A stretch of 64,000 nucleotides of DNA from CAZIKF01 sp964539825 (GTDB taxonomy: Bacteria > Muiribacteriota > UBA6191): positions 1 through 64,000 of the forward strand of contig CAZIKF010000018.1 of the NCBI GenBank assembly GCA_964539825.1, in the 5' to 3' direction. Positions 1 to 7,970 of this stretch are shown here, one piece after another (the first letter of the stretch is position 1; every line of letters starts with the position of its first letter). The notes under the pieces are model-generated. The model searched no databases. It was not told where the DNA came from and was given only the letters and a program-made list of their open reading frames with translations. Position numbers and translations under genes: made by a program.

Positions 1-190
1 TCTGGAATAGAGGAGAGAGAAGAGGGAAGAGAGAATAGGGTTTGCTGAGATCCCTCGAATACTCTCGGGATAGTTGGAGGGGGCCTTTGGCCCTGGTGTC
101 CATTTGTCATGCCCCTACTTGATCGCGGGATCCATGCTTCCGCCTTTATGGCGGGCTCATACTTTATTCTCTCTTCTCTCTTCTCAAATC
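1..190. repeat. long multi-hairpin palindrome upstream of the MFS gene
   Basis: Purine-rich arm 17-37 pairs with 165-185 (20 of 21 positions complementary). Inside lie three smaller hairpins: ATCCC at 50-54 with GGGAT at 67-71; GGGCC-ttt-GGCCC at 81-93; CCGCC-ttta-tGGCGG around 140-152. The result is an outer stem enclosing three hairpins, like a cloverleaf. It ends about 20 bases before the likely start of the MFS gene and shows no convincing coding signal. It may be an intergenic repeat or a structured leader. The left edge may be cut by the window. Confidence 0.6.
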
Positions 191-208
191 TTAAGCTATT
201 CTACCTTC

Positions 209-1477
209 ATGGATTACCTTATTCGTTGTAGGAATTATTTCTGGGATGATCACCCGGTTATTCGTCTTTATTTCCTGGCCTATGCTCTCAATGGCTTCAA
301 CCTGGCCACATTTTTTATCTATGTTCCTCTTGTTCTGCCGATGCTGGGATACGAATCCATCCACGGTGTTGCCCTGCTGATTGGAATTCCTGCCCTGACT
401 TCCCTTGTGGGTCACAATGTTTTCGGAGCCCTTTGCCTGAGAAGAGATCGATTCAGATCCCTATTGCTAATCGGATCCTCAACTTTTATCCCGCTTTTTT
501 TTATTCTCGCCTTTATCCAGGATGTAAAAGTCCTGTTTGTATACCTCGCAATTCATGGATTCTTACTGGGAGCCCTTTACCCTTCTTCCCAAACCCTGGT
601 CACCCTTCTAAGAAGTTCTCAAAAAGCTGAGATCCTCTCCAAACTCTTTGCTTACGATTGCGTTGGCTGGGGTCTGGCATGCCTCATGATGGGATTGATC
701 ACGGGTATTCTGGGAACCGAGTTAAACGTATATGTACGAGTCTTTATTTTTTACATCATGATAAATAGCCTCGTATTTGTAGTTCTTTTCAGGACCTTTC
801 CCAAGACAATTAGAGATCTTGATTGGAGTAAAATTCAATCTTCAAACCTGGGCGCTTATAGAAGAATCCTGACTTCACCGCCCATCCTTTGCCTCTTTGT
901 TTATATTTTCACGGTAGAAACAGGAAGTACCTTATTCTTCTTTTTCTTCAGCAGGTATTTCACAGAAGTACTTAGCGGAGCACAACATATCCTGGGCTAT
1001 GCAATGTTTGGAGCAACCGTCATGGGGATTCTTACCTTTCCCCTGGTAGGAAAAATCGTAGATAGGAGAGGATACTTTCCGGTTCTGGTTTTCAGTGCCG
1101 TCACCTACTTATTTCTTTTTATGACCCTTGGATTTATAAAGGATCCCCTCATTGCAATAATTCTCTATACCTTACCAATTTTTCCCCTGATTACCGTGAG
1201 CGTGAACGCAGGAATTGCGATTTTGACAACAGATTCAGACCGAGGCATAGGGTTTGGAGTTCTGGAAAGCGTCTTTCACTTTGCCACCCTTCTCTCACCC
1301 CTGGTGGGCAGCACCTTGCTAACAATGATTGAACTAAGCTTTCTTCCCTGGTTCACTGTAGTACTAGTGCTAGCGGGAGTGCTCTTCCTTCCAGTCATGA
1401 AAAGAGTAGGGACCACCGCACCAGATAGAATCCAAGTGACCTGGCTACAGGAGCAGAAGACCCAAAAAGAGAATTGA
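209..1477 (+). CDS. MFS transporter
   Basis: Integral membrane protein of about 422 residues with some 12 hydrophobic segments, typical of the major facilitator superfamily, which moves small solutes across the inner membrane by proton symport or antiport. A motif A-like loop appears after TM2 (LCLRRDRFRS) and again in the second half (GKIVDRRGYFP), as expected for the duplicated 6+6 fold. The frame is open back to 74, but that extension lies inside the palindrome at 1-190 and is not hydrophobic like the N-terminus of a transporter, so I place the start at the ATG at 209 (MDYLIRC). Substrate unknown. It converges on the RNA-binding protein gene across a repeat-rich spacer. Confidence 0.85.
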   Translation: MDYLIRCRNYFWDDHPVIRLYFLAYALNGFNLATFFIYVPLVLPMLGYESIHGVALLIGIPALTSLVGHNVFGALCLRRDRFRSLLLIGSSTFIPLFFILAFIQDVKVLFVYLAIHGFLLGALYPSSQTLVTLLRSSQKAEILSKLFAYDCVGWGLACLMMGLITGILGTELNVYVRVFIFYIMINSLVFVVLFRTFPKTIRDLDWSKIQSSNLGAYRRILTSPPILCLFVYIFTVETGSTLFFFFFSRYFTEVLSGAQHILGYAMFGATVMGILTFPLVGKIVDRRGYFPVLVFSAVTYLFLFMTLGFIKDPLIAIILYTLPIFPLITVSVNAGIAILTTDSDRGIGFGVLESVFHFATLLSPLVGSTLLTMIELSFLPWFTVVLVLAGVLFLPVMKRVGTTAPDRIQVTWLQEQKTQKEN

Positions 1478-1793
1478 GCCAAGAAAAGACCCGTGATTCG
1501 AGGCTCGGGGCGTGGTCGTTGTAGAGCAGCCCAAGGGCAAAAAAGAAGTCAAAAAGAGAAGAAGAGTAAAGAGTCGAGAACTGGGGTGTAAGCGCTTTAC
1601 TTTTTTTAAATCAAGAGATAAGACCCGTGATTCGAAGGCTGGGAAGTGGGCGTTGTAAAGTGCTCAGGGGCGAGCATGGTGGTGATTCGGGACGAAGGGC
1701 GATGCTGTAAGCATCGTTCAAGGAGGGAACCGCCATCAGGCGAAGTCCATGGGCGCTCTACAACGCCCTAAGTCCCGGTTTTCGAATCACCCT
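1478..1793. repeat. convergent spacer with direct and inverted repeats
   Basis: This 316-base spacer between convergent genes has no credible gene. A motif of about 40 bases beginning GACCCGTGATTCGA occurs at about 1487-1528 and again at about 1622-1662, and an inverted copy lies at about 1750-1790. The second copy and the inverted copy form a long imperfect stem. Inside it are TGCTC-aggggc-GAGCA (1660-1675) and CGATGC-tgtaa-GCATCG (1700-1716). A purine-rich stretch (1540-1580) precedes the palindrome, as at 44.3-44.6 kb. The stem may end transcription of both flanking genes, but there is no clear U-tract. Confidence 0.6.
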
Positions 1794-2306
1794 TTAGAAA
1801 CGTCCGCGACCACGACCTCCGCCGCCTCCGCGCTGACCTCCGCCGCCGCCGCCGCGATTGCCTCCGCCGCCGCCGCCGCGATTGCCACCGCCGCCTCCGC
1901 GATTTCCGCCGCCGCCGCCATAGCCGCCGCCTCCGCCGCCACCGTAGCCGCCTCCGCCGCCACCATAGCCGCCTCCGCCGCCATCTCTGCCGCCACCGCC
2001 GCCGCCACGGTATCCGCCGCCGCCGCCGCCACCGCCGCCACCGCCGCCACCGCCACGACTTTCGTCACGGGGTCGTGCTTCGTTTACTCTAATTCCTCGG
2101 CCTTCAATTTCTGATCCGTCGAGGGCATCAATAGCAGCCTTTGCTTCATCTCGATCCATCATGGTTACAAAACCAAATCCCTTGGAACGACCTGATTCCC
2201 GGTCATAAGCGATCTTAGTATTGCTCACTGACCCATGGGGTCCAAAAAGCTCCTGGAGCTTATCCTCATTAACGCTATACGGCAAGTTGCCGACGTAAAT
2301 ATCCAT
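1794..2306 (-). CDS. glycine-rich RRM RNA-binding protein
   Basis: 170 residues. The first 80 or so form one RNA recognition motif with RNP2 (IYVGNLPY) and RNP1 (SKGFGFVTM), the aromatic residues that stack on single-stranded RNA. The rest is almost pure glycine with scattered Arg, Tyr and Asn, including RGG-type boxes. This is the layout of bacterial Rbp proteins (cyanobacterial Rbp, often cold-induced) and plant GRPs; a role in RNA chaperoning or stability is inferred. SD-like AGGATGAG lies just before the ATG. A strong hairpin sits in the leader (2322-2342). The Gly tail is encoded by a GC-rich trinucleotide-like repeat that leaves several other frames open; those frames are shadows. Confidence 0.92.
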   Translation of the reverse strand: MDIYVGNLPYSVNEDKLQELFGPHGSVSNTKIAYDRESGRSKGFGFVTMMDRDEAKAAIDALDGSEIEGRGIRVNEARPRDESRGGGGGGGGGGGGGGYRGGGGGGRDGGGGGYGGGGGGYGGGGGGGYGGGGGNRGGGGGNRGGGGGGNRGGGGGGQRGGGGGRGRGRF

Positions 2307-2596
2307 CTCATCCTCACTGTGCCCCCGGTCTTTCGACGGGGGATAAATTCATAATTTCTCTGATGCACTCCAAATAGGTATTCTGGGATTGGGCTAGATT
2401 CGTATACGTCGACTCAGGCTTTGATCCTGGACTTCAACTGAGTGCAGTAAAGCATTCTACAGGGCCTATCAGGCCAGGAAGGCACTATAACAGGTAGGGA
2501 AATTAGAGTAAAGGCATTCCTACAACCCCTTGAGGTCCCAAAAATGGATCACAAAGTAGGTTTCATCCTACTAAGGACTGTGAGGAAACTAGTTCT
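2307..2596. other. intergenic region upstream of the RRM gene
   Basis: 290 bases between pntB and the RRM gene, with no credible gene. It holds the leader hairpin at 2322-2342, an 8-base palindrome CGTATACG (2401-2408), a hairpin GGCCT-atc-AGGCC near 2463-2475, and AGTAGG-tttcat-CCTACT at 2555-2572, which would lie just downstream of pntB and could be a weak terminator. No strong promoter was recognised. Confidence 0.5.
2322..2342 (-). promoter_or_regulatory. leader hairpin with GAAA tetraloop before the RRM gene
   Basis: Read on the minus strand the sequence is CCCCCGTC-GAAA-GAC(c)GGGGG: an 8-bp stem with one bulge capped by a GNRA-type tetraloop, ending about 15 bases before the start codon and just upstream of the SD. 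A stable hairpin here in an RNA-binding protein mRNA suggests translational or thermal control, perhaps autoregulation; that part is inference. Confidence 0.5.
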
Positions 2597-3997
2597 TTAT
2601 AATTCCTTTATTCCTGCAATCATTCCCTGTAGTACCTTTTTGGCGTCTCCAAAACACATCAAGGAATTGTTGTTGATAAAAAGAGGATTGGGAATTCCGG
2701 CAAAGCCAGGACTCAAACTTCTTTTTACGACTACAACCGTCTTGGAGTTGTGTACTTCCAGGATGGGCATGCCATAAATTGGACTCTCTTTGTCATCCAA
2801 AGCAGCCGGGTTCACCACATCATTCGCACCCAGAATAATCGCTACATCCGTATTGCGGAATTCGGGATTGATAGAGTCCATTTCGATTAGCTGCTCATAG
2901 GGAACTTCAGCTTCAGCAAGCAAGACATTCATATGGCCCGGCATTCGCCCTGCAACGGGATGGATTGCATGTAGAACCTTAGTTCCGCGTGCTTCTAACA
3001 AATCGGCTAGCTCTCTCGTGGTGTGTTGGGCCTGAGCCACAGCCAGCCCGTAACCAGGAACAAAAACGACGCTCTGTGCGTTTTCTAGGATCATGGCCAC
3101 TTCTTCAGGATCAGCACTCTTGACCTTTCCTTCATAGAACTCAGCATTCTTACCCCTGGAAATGGTAGGTCCACCCATTTCCCCGCCAAAGAGAACGTTG
3201 GCCAGGGAGCGGTTCATGGCTTTGCACATGATTTTGGTCAATATCAACCCGGAAGCCCCTACCAGCGACCCACAAATAATAAGCATATTATTGCTTAAAA
3301 CAAACCCGGTCATTGCCGCTGCCAGTCCTGAATAGGAGTTTAGGAGCGCAATCACGACAGGCATATCCGCTCCACCGATTCCATTGACAAGAAAAACGCC
3401 CAAGAACGAAGCTCCGATCACCATTACAATGATCTCCATTTCTGATCCCGCCTGGGTAGATACAATTTCGTAACCACCATAGAGGCAGCCCAGAAGCAGG
3501 AGAAGCATGATGGGTCTCTGCCCGGCAAAAGCGGACGCCGCATCACCCAGGAGACCTTTTAACTTGCCGAATGCAACCATACTTCCGGTAAAGGTAATAG
3601 CCCCGATAAACAACGAGAGAAATAGTGCTACGATCCATTGCATAGACTGGGGCTCGGAGGCGGGAGTTGAAAATGCACCCATATATGCTGAACCAGCTAC
3701 GAAGGTAGACGCCGCACCGCCAAAGCCATTGAGAATAGCTACCATCTCAGGCATAGATGTCATTTCGACACGAATAGCCATGAAGGCGCCGATGACAGTT
3801 CCGATCACCAGACCAACAGCAATAGCTTGAAAGCTCAAGACCTGCTGATCTTTTAGGGTAACCACAACGGCCAAAAGCATTCCAAATGCACCCACGAGGT
3901 TTCCATAACGAGCTGTACGAGGAGAAGAGAGCATCTTCAGCCCCATGATGAAACAGATCGAAGAGATTAGATATGCGAGATTAATCCATTGTTCCAT
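2597..3997 (-). CDS. pntB: NAD(P) transhydrogenase subunit beta
   Basis: 466 residues. Domain II of the proton-translocating transhydrogenase (hydrophobic, about residues 1-270) followed by the NADP(H)-binding domain III. Domain III signatures are visible: VPGYGLAVAQAQH, HPVAGRMPGHMNVLLAEA and ILGANDVVNPAA. The complex uses the proton-motive force to drive hydride transfer from NADH to NADP+, supplying NADPH. Length is normal for the family. GGAG lies 7 bases before the ATG. Last gene of the operon pntA1-pntA2-pntB, 12 bases after pntA2. Confidence 0.97.
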   Translation of the reverse strand: MEQWINLAYLISSICFIMGLKMLSSPRTARYGNLVGAFGMLLAVVVTLKDQQVLSFQAIAVGLVIGTVIGAFMAIRVEMTSMPEMVAILNGFGGAASTFVAGSAYMGAFSTPASEPQSMQWIVALFLSLFIGAITFTGSMVAFGKLKGLLGDAASAFAGQRPIMLLLLLGCLYGGYEIVSTQAGSEMEIIVMVIGASFLGVFLVNGIGGADMPVVIALLNSYSGLAAAMTGFVLSNNMLIICGSLVGASGLILTKIMCKAMNRSLANVLFGGEMGGPTISRGKNAEFYEGKVKSADPEEVAMILENAQSVVFVPGYGLAVAQAQHTTRELADLLEARGTKVLHAIHPVAGRMPGHMNVLLAEAEVPYEQLIEMDSINPEFRNTDVAIILGANDVVNPAALDDKESPIYGMPILEVHNSKTVVVVKRSLSPGFAGIPNPLFINNNSLMCFGDAKKVLQGMIAGIKEL

Positions 3998-4009
3998 TCA
4001 TGCGCTCCT

Positions 4010-4291
4010 TCAAGCCTTCTTCTTGAACATCTTGAGCATTCTATTGGTAACCATAAATCCTCCAACCACGTTGATGGTGGCAAAGACTATGGCGACTACA
4101 CCAAAGATTGTAGCAAGGTTTGTATTTCCAGAACCTGAGCTAAGAATAGCTCCGACAAGAGTAATCCCGGAGAATGCGTTCGATCCACTCATCAAGGGGG
4201 TATGGAGAGTTGGAGGAACTTTTGTAATTACTTCATATCCGACAAAGATTGCCAGAACAAAAATCGTTAAAGCCGGTATGAGACTCTCCAT
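4010..4291 (-). CDS. pntA2: NAD(P) transhydrogenase subunit alpha, membrane part
   Basis: 93 residues with about three transmembrane segments, matching the C-terminal membrane domain that is fused to PntA in E. coli but separate in many bacteria (PntAB). Hallmark segments are TKVPPTLHTPLMSGSNAFSG and FATINVVGGFMVTNRML. It forms the proton channel together with PntB. A very good SD (AGGAGG, 6 bases before ATG) and a one-base gap from the pntA1 stop codon argue for tight co-translation. Confidence 0.96.
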   Translation of the reverse strand: MESLIPALTIFVLAIFVGYEVITKVPPTLHTPLMSGSNAFSGITLVGAILSSGSGNTNLATIFGVVAIVFATINVVGGFMVTNRMLKMFKKKA

Positions 4292-4292
4292 T

Positions 4293-5450
4293 TCAGGCCT
4301 CCTTTTTTTCTTCAGGTACAGATTCTTTCAACAGCTTATGGATAACTTCCCCCTCATAGGTAAGCAGGGTTCCCTCCACAATTTCATCCTCACGATCCAG
4401 TGATACTTTACCTTCCTTGACAAAGCTAAGTAACAGAGAAGTCACATTCTTGGAATACAACTGTGATGCGTGGGTAGCTGTACGGGAAGGGAAGTCGGTG
4501 TAACCAATCAAGAAAACTGAGTCCACCTCAACAATCTTGTCCGCTACAGTACCTTCCACGTTGCCGCCTTTTTCAGCAGCCAGATCCACAACTACTGAGC
4601 CGGGTTTCATTTCCTTAAGCATTTCGGATGTGATCAATACAGGTGCTTTCTTACCCGGAACAAGCGCAGTGGTTATCACGACGTCAGACTCCGCCAGCTT
4701 TCGGGTCATAGCCTCACGCTGCTTCCGATAAAACTCGTCAGACTGTGATTTCGCGTAGCCCCCGCTATCCTGGGCTTCTTCCACCTCGAGATCAAATTCC
4801 ACAAACTTGGCCCCAAGGCTTTCTACCTGCTCTTTCACCACAGGTCGGGTATCGTAAGCCTCTACCACTCCACCCAGTCGGCGAGCAGTGGCAATTGCCA
4901 TAAGACCCGCAACCCCGGCACCAATGATAAAAACCTTTGCTGGTGTAATCGTACCGGCGGCGGTCATTAACATGGGAAAATATCTGGGTGATTTGGAGGC
5001 AGCCTCCAATACTGATTTGTATCCCGCGATAGAGGCCATAGAACTGAGGACATCCATACTCTGAGCCCTGGTAATTCTGGGAATGAATTCCAAAGCCATG
5101 GCATTGATTTTCTGTTCAGCCAATTTGGCAATTAGATCGCGATTGAAAAATGGATCTAGGAGACAAATCAGAAGAGTTTCGGCCTTCATGGAATTGACTT
5201 CATTCTCCCCTTCAATAGTAGGAGGACGAACCTTAAAGATGATATCCGATTCTTTATAAAGAGCTGGATTTCCGTCAACCAAAACGGCCCCGGCATCTTC
5301 ATAGCTCTTATCAGAAAAAAAGGCTCTCTCGCCGGCTGATCGAGTGACCAGGACCTCAAACCCTTGTTCTTGCAATGTAGGAACCATCGCCGGGATTAAC
5401 GCTACTCTGTTTTCGCCTTCGGCGACTTCCCTGGGAATCCCTATTTTCAT
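4293..5450 (-). CDS. pntA1: NAD(P) transhydrogenase subunit alpha, NAD-binding part
   Basis: About 385 residues from the ATG at 5450 (MKIGIPRE). The frame opens 15 codons earlier, but homologues begin MKIGIPRE. AlaDH/PNT N-terminal domain (PREVAEGENRVALIP) followed by the NAD-binding domain with the Rossmann motif VFIIGAGVAGLMAIATARRLG. This is the soluble domain I that binds NAD(H). First gene of the operon; a good promoter candidate lies at 5495-5523. Confidence 0.96.
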   Translation of the reverse strand: MKIGIPREVAEGENRVALIPAMVPTLQEQGFEVLVTRSAGERAFFSDKSYEDAGAVLVDGNPALYKESDIIFKVRPPTIEGENEVNSMKAETLLICLLDPFFNRDLIAKLAEQKINAMALEFIPRITRAQSMDVLSSMASIAGYKSVLEAASKSPRYFPMLMTAAGTITPAKVFIIGAGVAGLMAIATARRLGGVVEAYDTRPVVKEQVESLGAKFVEFDLEVEEAQDSGGYAKSQSDEFYRKQREAMTRKLAESDVVITTALVPGKKAPVLITSEMLKEMKPGSVVVDLAAEKGGNVEGTVADKIVEVDSVFLIGYTDFPSRTATHASQLYSKNVTSLLLSFVKEGKVSLDREDEIVEGTLLTYEGEVIHKLLKESVPEEKKEA

Positions 5451-5494
5451 GGAATACCTGCCCTTCAAAAGGTGCTTCAAATTTGGCAACCCCA

Positions 5495-5523
5495 ATACAA
5501 TAGGAGCACAATGAAAATGTCAA
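5495..5523 (-). promoter_or_regulatory. sigma70-like promoter of the pnt operon
   Basis: On the minus strand, a perfect -35 TTGACA (5518-5523), a 17-base spacer and TTGTAT (5495-5500) as -10. It would start transcription about 35-40 bases before the pntA1 ATG. The -35 is ideal, the -10 only fair. Confidence 0.5.
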
Positions 5524-5587
5524 GGAAACAAGAAAATGGTAAGGACACTAACTACGGTTTTGGAAAACAATTCGTCTTAGCTGAGAA

Positions 5588-6952
5588 TTACTTGTTGGGA
5601 ACATCCCGGACCATATAGCGAATCCAACGCACTTTTCTCTTATCCTGCATTTTCAGGTCAGCCCTGGCAATAGCTACCTCAAAAGGACTCAGTCCCTCCT
5701 CGGAAGACTCATCCAGGATCTGGCGAACAACCCGTTTCATGTCCAGAATTTTTTTGGTGACATCTTTCTCATCATAATGAACTCGATATTCACGAGTTCC
5801 ATCACTTCCACGCTGAACCTCCTGGGAGGCATTGATTAATCCGCCACAGTTGGCAAGAAAGTCCGGGATATACAAAATACCGCGATCATGAAGAAGAACA
5901 GCATCTTTATCCTGATTAAGCTGATGGTTCGCTGATCCGCAAATAATTTTAGCCTTGAAATCTTTCAATCGCTTATCAGAAATCAACCCTGCTCCGGCAC
6001 AGGGTACAAGTACATCGCATTCCACAGCGTGGGCCTGATGGCACTCAATCTCGTTTCGCGCGATGATTTTCATACCATAGATTTCTTCCATGATACGGCA
6101 GGTACTATCATTAAAATCTGCCCCATAAAGGTCCGCACCCTCTTTTACGAGATAGTCTATGAGAGCCAGCCCCACATTGCCCAACCCAATGATGAGGATT
6201 TTTCTCCCCGAAAGTGAGTCATTTCCATCTAGAAAATCAAATCCTACCTTCATGGAATGATAGACGCTAAAGGCCGTAAATCCGGCTGGGTCACCGGAAC
6301 CATTCTGACTTCCTGGTTCTTCATTTTTGTCCTCTACGGGAACAAAGGAGGACTCGTTCACGTTACAAATTACATGCTGAGTGGTTCTCTGAGCGATATG
6401 CATATTGTTCATCGAGGTGTTTTGATCAGGAGCCAGGATCAGCTTACCGTCATACTCCTCAACAATCTTTCCTATATGCTCTAAAAGAGGGAAGGTGTCC
6501 GGGTGATTGTAGGTAAACTTGATAGGTGTCTCATAATCAACCACTACCTGGGCTCCCCCAAATCCAAGGTCACAAATGGAGGCTTTACGAGCCAGGGCAT
6601 GTGAGATAACCACGGCATCCTCTACCATGTCCTCTTCTGTCTTATAGTCTTCGACGTGTAAACCGGCGATCGCGGGTCCAAGGTCCAGGGAAAAAACTGC
6701 GATCATGCCCTTAAAGATGAGGTCTGATCCCTCAATTTTCTCGTAGTAAATGGTGAAATCCTCATGACCCATGTTCGCTAAAACCAGGTCACTAAGAAGC
6801 AGAATCCCATAGATGGGGTTATTCTCCAGGGGAAGCCTTTCCCACTGATCCTTACCTAAAGGCATCATCACCGCTGTAGAATTGCGCAGGCGAATCCTGC
6901 GAATCTTGTGAAGATGCATATATTGGAATACGCTGGTTCGATTCATTTGCAT
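5588..6952 (-). CDS. Glu/Leu/Phe/Val dehydrogenase-like protein, catalytic Lys replaced
   Basis: 454 residues, longer than the roughly 365 of leucine dehydrogenase. Family features: LGPAIAGLHV (substrate domain, about residue 91), Rossmann motif IIGLGNVGLALIDYL, CDVLVPCAGAGLI, IICGSANHQL and YIPDFLANCGGLINASQE. Known members deaminate branched-chain or aromatic amino acids with NAD+. Lys123 aligns with the carboxylate-binding Lys68 of leucine dehydrogenase, but twelve residues on, where the family has GGGK with catalytic Lys80, this protein has GGAQ (Gln135). Asp176 may correspond to the catalytic Asp. So either the activity is altered or lost, or the substrate differs. The start is ATG at 6952 or ATG at 6946. 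Divergent from rsgA, 64 bases away. Confidence 0.85.
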   Translation of the reverse strand: MQMNRTSVFQYMHLHKIRRIRLRNSTAVMMPLGKDQWERLPLENNPIYGILLLSDLVLANMGHEDFTIYYEKIEGSDLIFKGMIAVFSLDLGPAIAGLHVEDYKTEEDMVEDAVVISHALARKASICDLGFGGAQVVVDYETPIKFTYNHPDTFPLLEHIGKIVEEYDGKLILAPDQNTSMNNMHIAQRTTQHVICNVNESSFVPVEDKNEEPGSQNGSGDPAGFTAFSVYHSMKVGFDFLDGNDSLSGRKILIIGLGNVGLALIDYLVKEGADLYGADFNDSTCRIMEEIYGMKIIARNEIECHQAHAVECDVLVPCAGAGLISDKRLKDFKAKIICGSANHQLNQDKDAVLLHDRGILYIPDFLANCGGLINASQEVQRGSDGTREYRVHYDEKDVTKKILDMKRVVRQILDESSEEGLSPFEVAIARADLKMQDKRKVRWIRYMVRDVPNK

Positions 6953-7016
6953 TAGACCCTCTGCTTGTAGAAGGAAATTATACGACGGTGAGGCTACTAC
7001 GTTACACTAACCCGTA

Positions 7017-7955
7017 ATGAACAAAAACATTGAAGTCATCATCCACCGTAGACATGGTGGTTATTACTACGGACTGGATCAAAAAGGAAAGGAATATACC
7101 TGCAGTTTACGCGGTGTCCTTAAGAAAAACACTTCGACCACGAGCCTTGTCGTAGTTGGAGACCGTGTCCGCCTGGAAATTCAGGATGATGGAAGCTGTA
7201 TTATTGAAGAAATCTTTGAAAGAAAGTCTGTATTACAAAGAGCCAAAGGGTTCCGCCACAAGGAAGATGGGAAACCTTCTCGTTCAGGACAGGTCTTGAT
7301 CTCCAACCTGGACCAGGTACTTATCGTGATTCCAGTCAAGGAACCAGACTTTCATCCTCTGCTGCTAGACAGGTTTTTAGCCCTCGTGGAGCATATGGAA
7401 CTCACCCCCGTGATCCTCTTTCATAAATGGGATCTTCTCAAGGATGATTCCCAATTTCTAGAAACTCAGGAAATCTATGATCAGACTGGCTTTGAATCTT
7501 TGGGACTCTCCCTCAAGAGCGGAAGAAACTTGGATAAATTCCATGCCTTGATTCGTGGAAAGACCAGCTTTCTTATGGGACCTTCCGGAGCTGGAAAATC
7601 TTCTCTTGTGCGCTCCTTAGACTCTGAACTTGAAGTCAGAATCGGAGAGTGGACTGAGAAATGTAAGGGAGGTCAGCAGACCACGACCGCTACCCGCCTG
7701 TACCCTATGTCCGATCAGACCTTTATTGCTGATACAGCGGGATTTTCCCAGGTCTTTCTCAGCCATATACCCCGTAGACACCTGCGTTACTGCTATCCTG
7801 AATTTGAAGAAATTTCCGCTTGTAAATACCACGACTGCATCCACGCCGAAGAAGATCATTGCCAGGTCAAAGCCGGGGTTAGATCGGGCCAGCTCAATGA
7901 CGGACGCTATGCGAGGTACATAAAACTGCTAGAGGAATGCGATGAAAAGGGCTGA
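7017..7955 (+). CDS. rsgA: ribosome small subunit-dependent GTPase A
   Basis: 312 residues. N-terminal OB fold (GDRVRLEIQDD), then a circularly permuted GTPase with G4 before G1: FHKWDLL (G4, with HKWD in place of NKxD), GPSGAGKSSLVRSL (G1/Walker A), DTAGFS (G3), then a C-terminal zinc knuckle (CKYHDCIHAEEDHC). RsgA checks late 30S maturation and releases RbfA. The His for Asn at the start of G4 is unusual. No clear SD precedes the ATG. The gene ends in a hairpin shared with the convergent neighbour. Confidence 0.95.
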   Translation: MNKNIEVIIHRRHGGYYYGLDQKGKEYTCSLRGVLKKNTSTTSLVVVGDRVRLEIQDDGSCIIEEIFERKSVLQRAKGFRHKEDGKPSRSGQVLISNLDQVLIVIPVKEPDFHPLLLDRFLALVEHMELTPVILFHKWDLLKDDSQFLETQEIYDQTGFESLGLSLKSGRNLDKFHALIRGKTSFLMGPSGAGKSSLVRSLDSELEVRIGEWTEKCKGGQQTTTATRLYPMSDQTFIADTAGFSQVFLSHIPRRHLRYCYPEFEEISACKYHDCIHAEEDHCQVKAGVRSGQLNDGRYARYIKLLEECDEKG

Positions 7956-7967
7956 ACCACCCCTTTT
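7945..7967. terminator. bidirectional terminator-like hairpin
   Basis: AAAAGGG (7945-7951) pairs with CCCTTTT (7961-7967) around a 9-base loop, spanning the rsgA stop codon and ending just before the stop of the convergent DUF481 gene. The A and T runs at the stem ends give each strand a U-rich 3' side. Likely terminates both genes. Confidence 0.6.
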
Positions 7968-7970
7968 GTT

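Noticed and set aside
1478..1793. Palindrome as an integron attC site
   Set aside because: No GTTRRRY/RYYYAAC core pair at the ends, no integrase and no cassette array nearby.
1749..2114. Ala-rich open frames over the RRM gene tail
   Set aside because: They are shadows of the GGN codon repeat on the other strand or frame; the RRM frame has clear RNP motifs.
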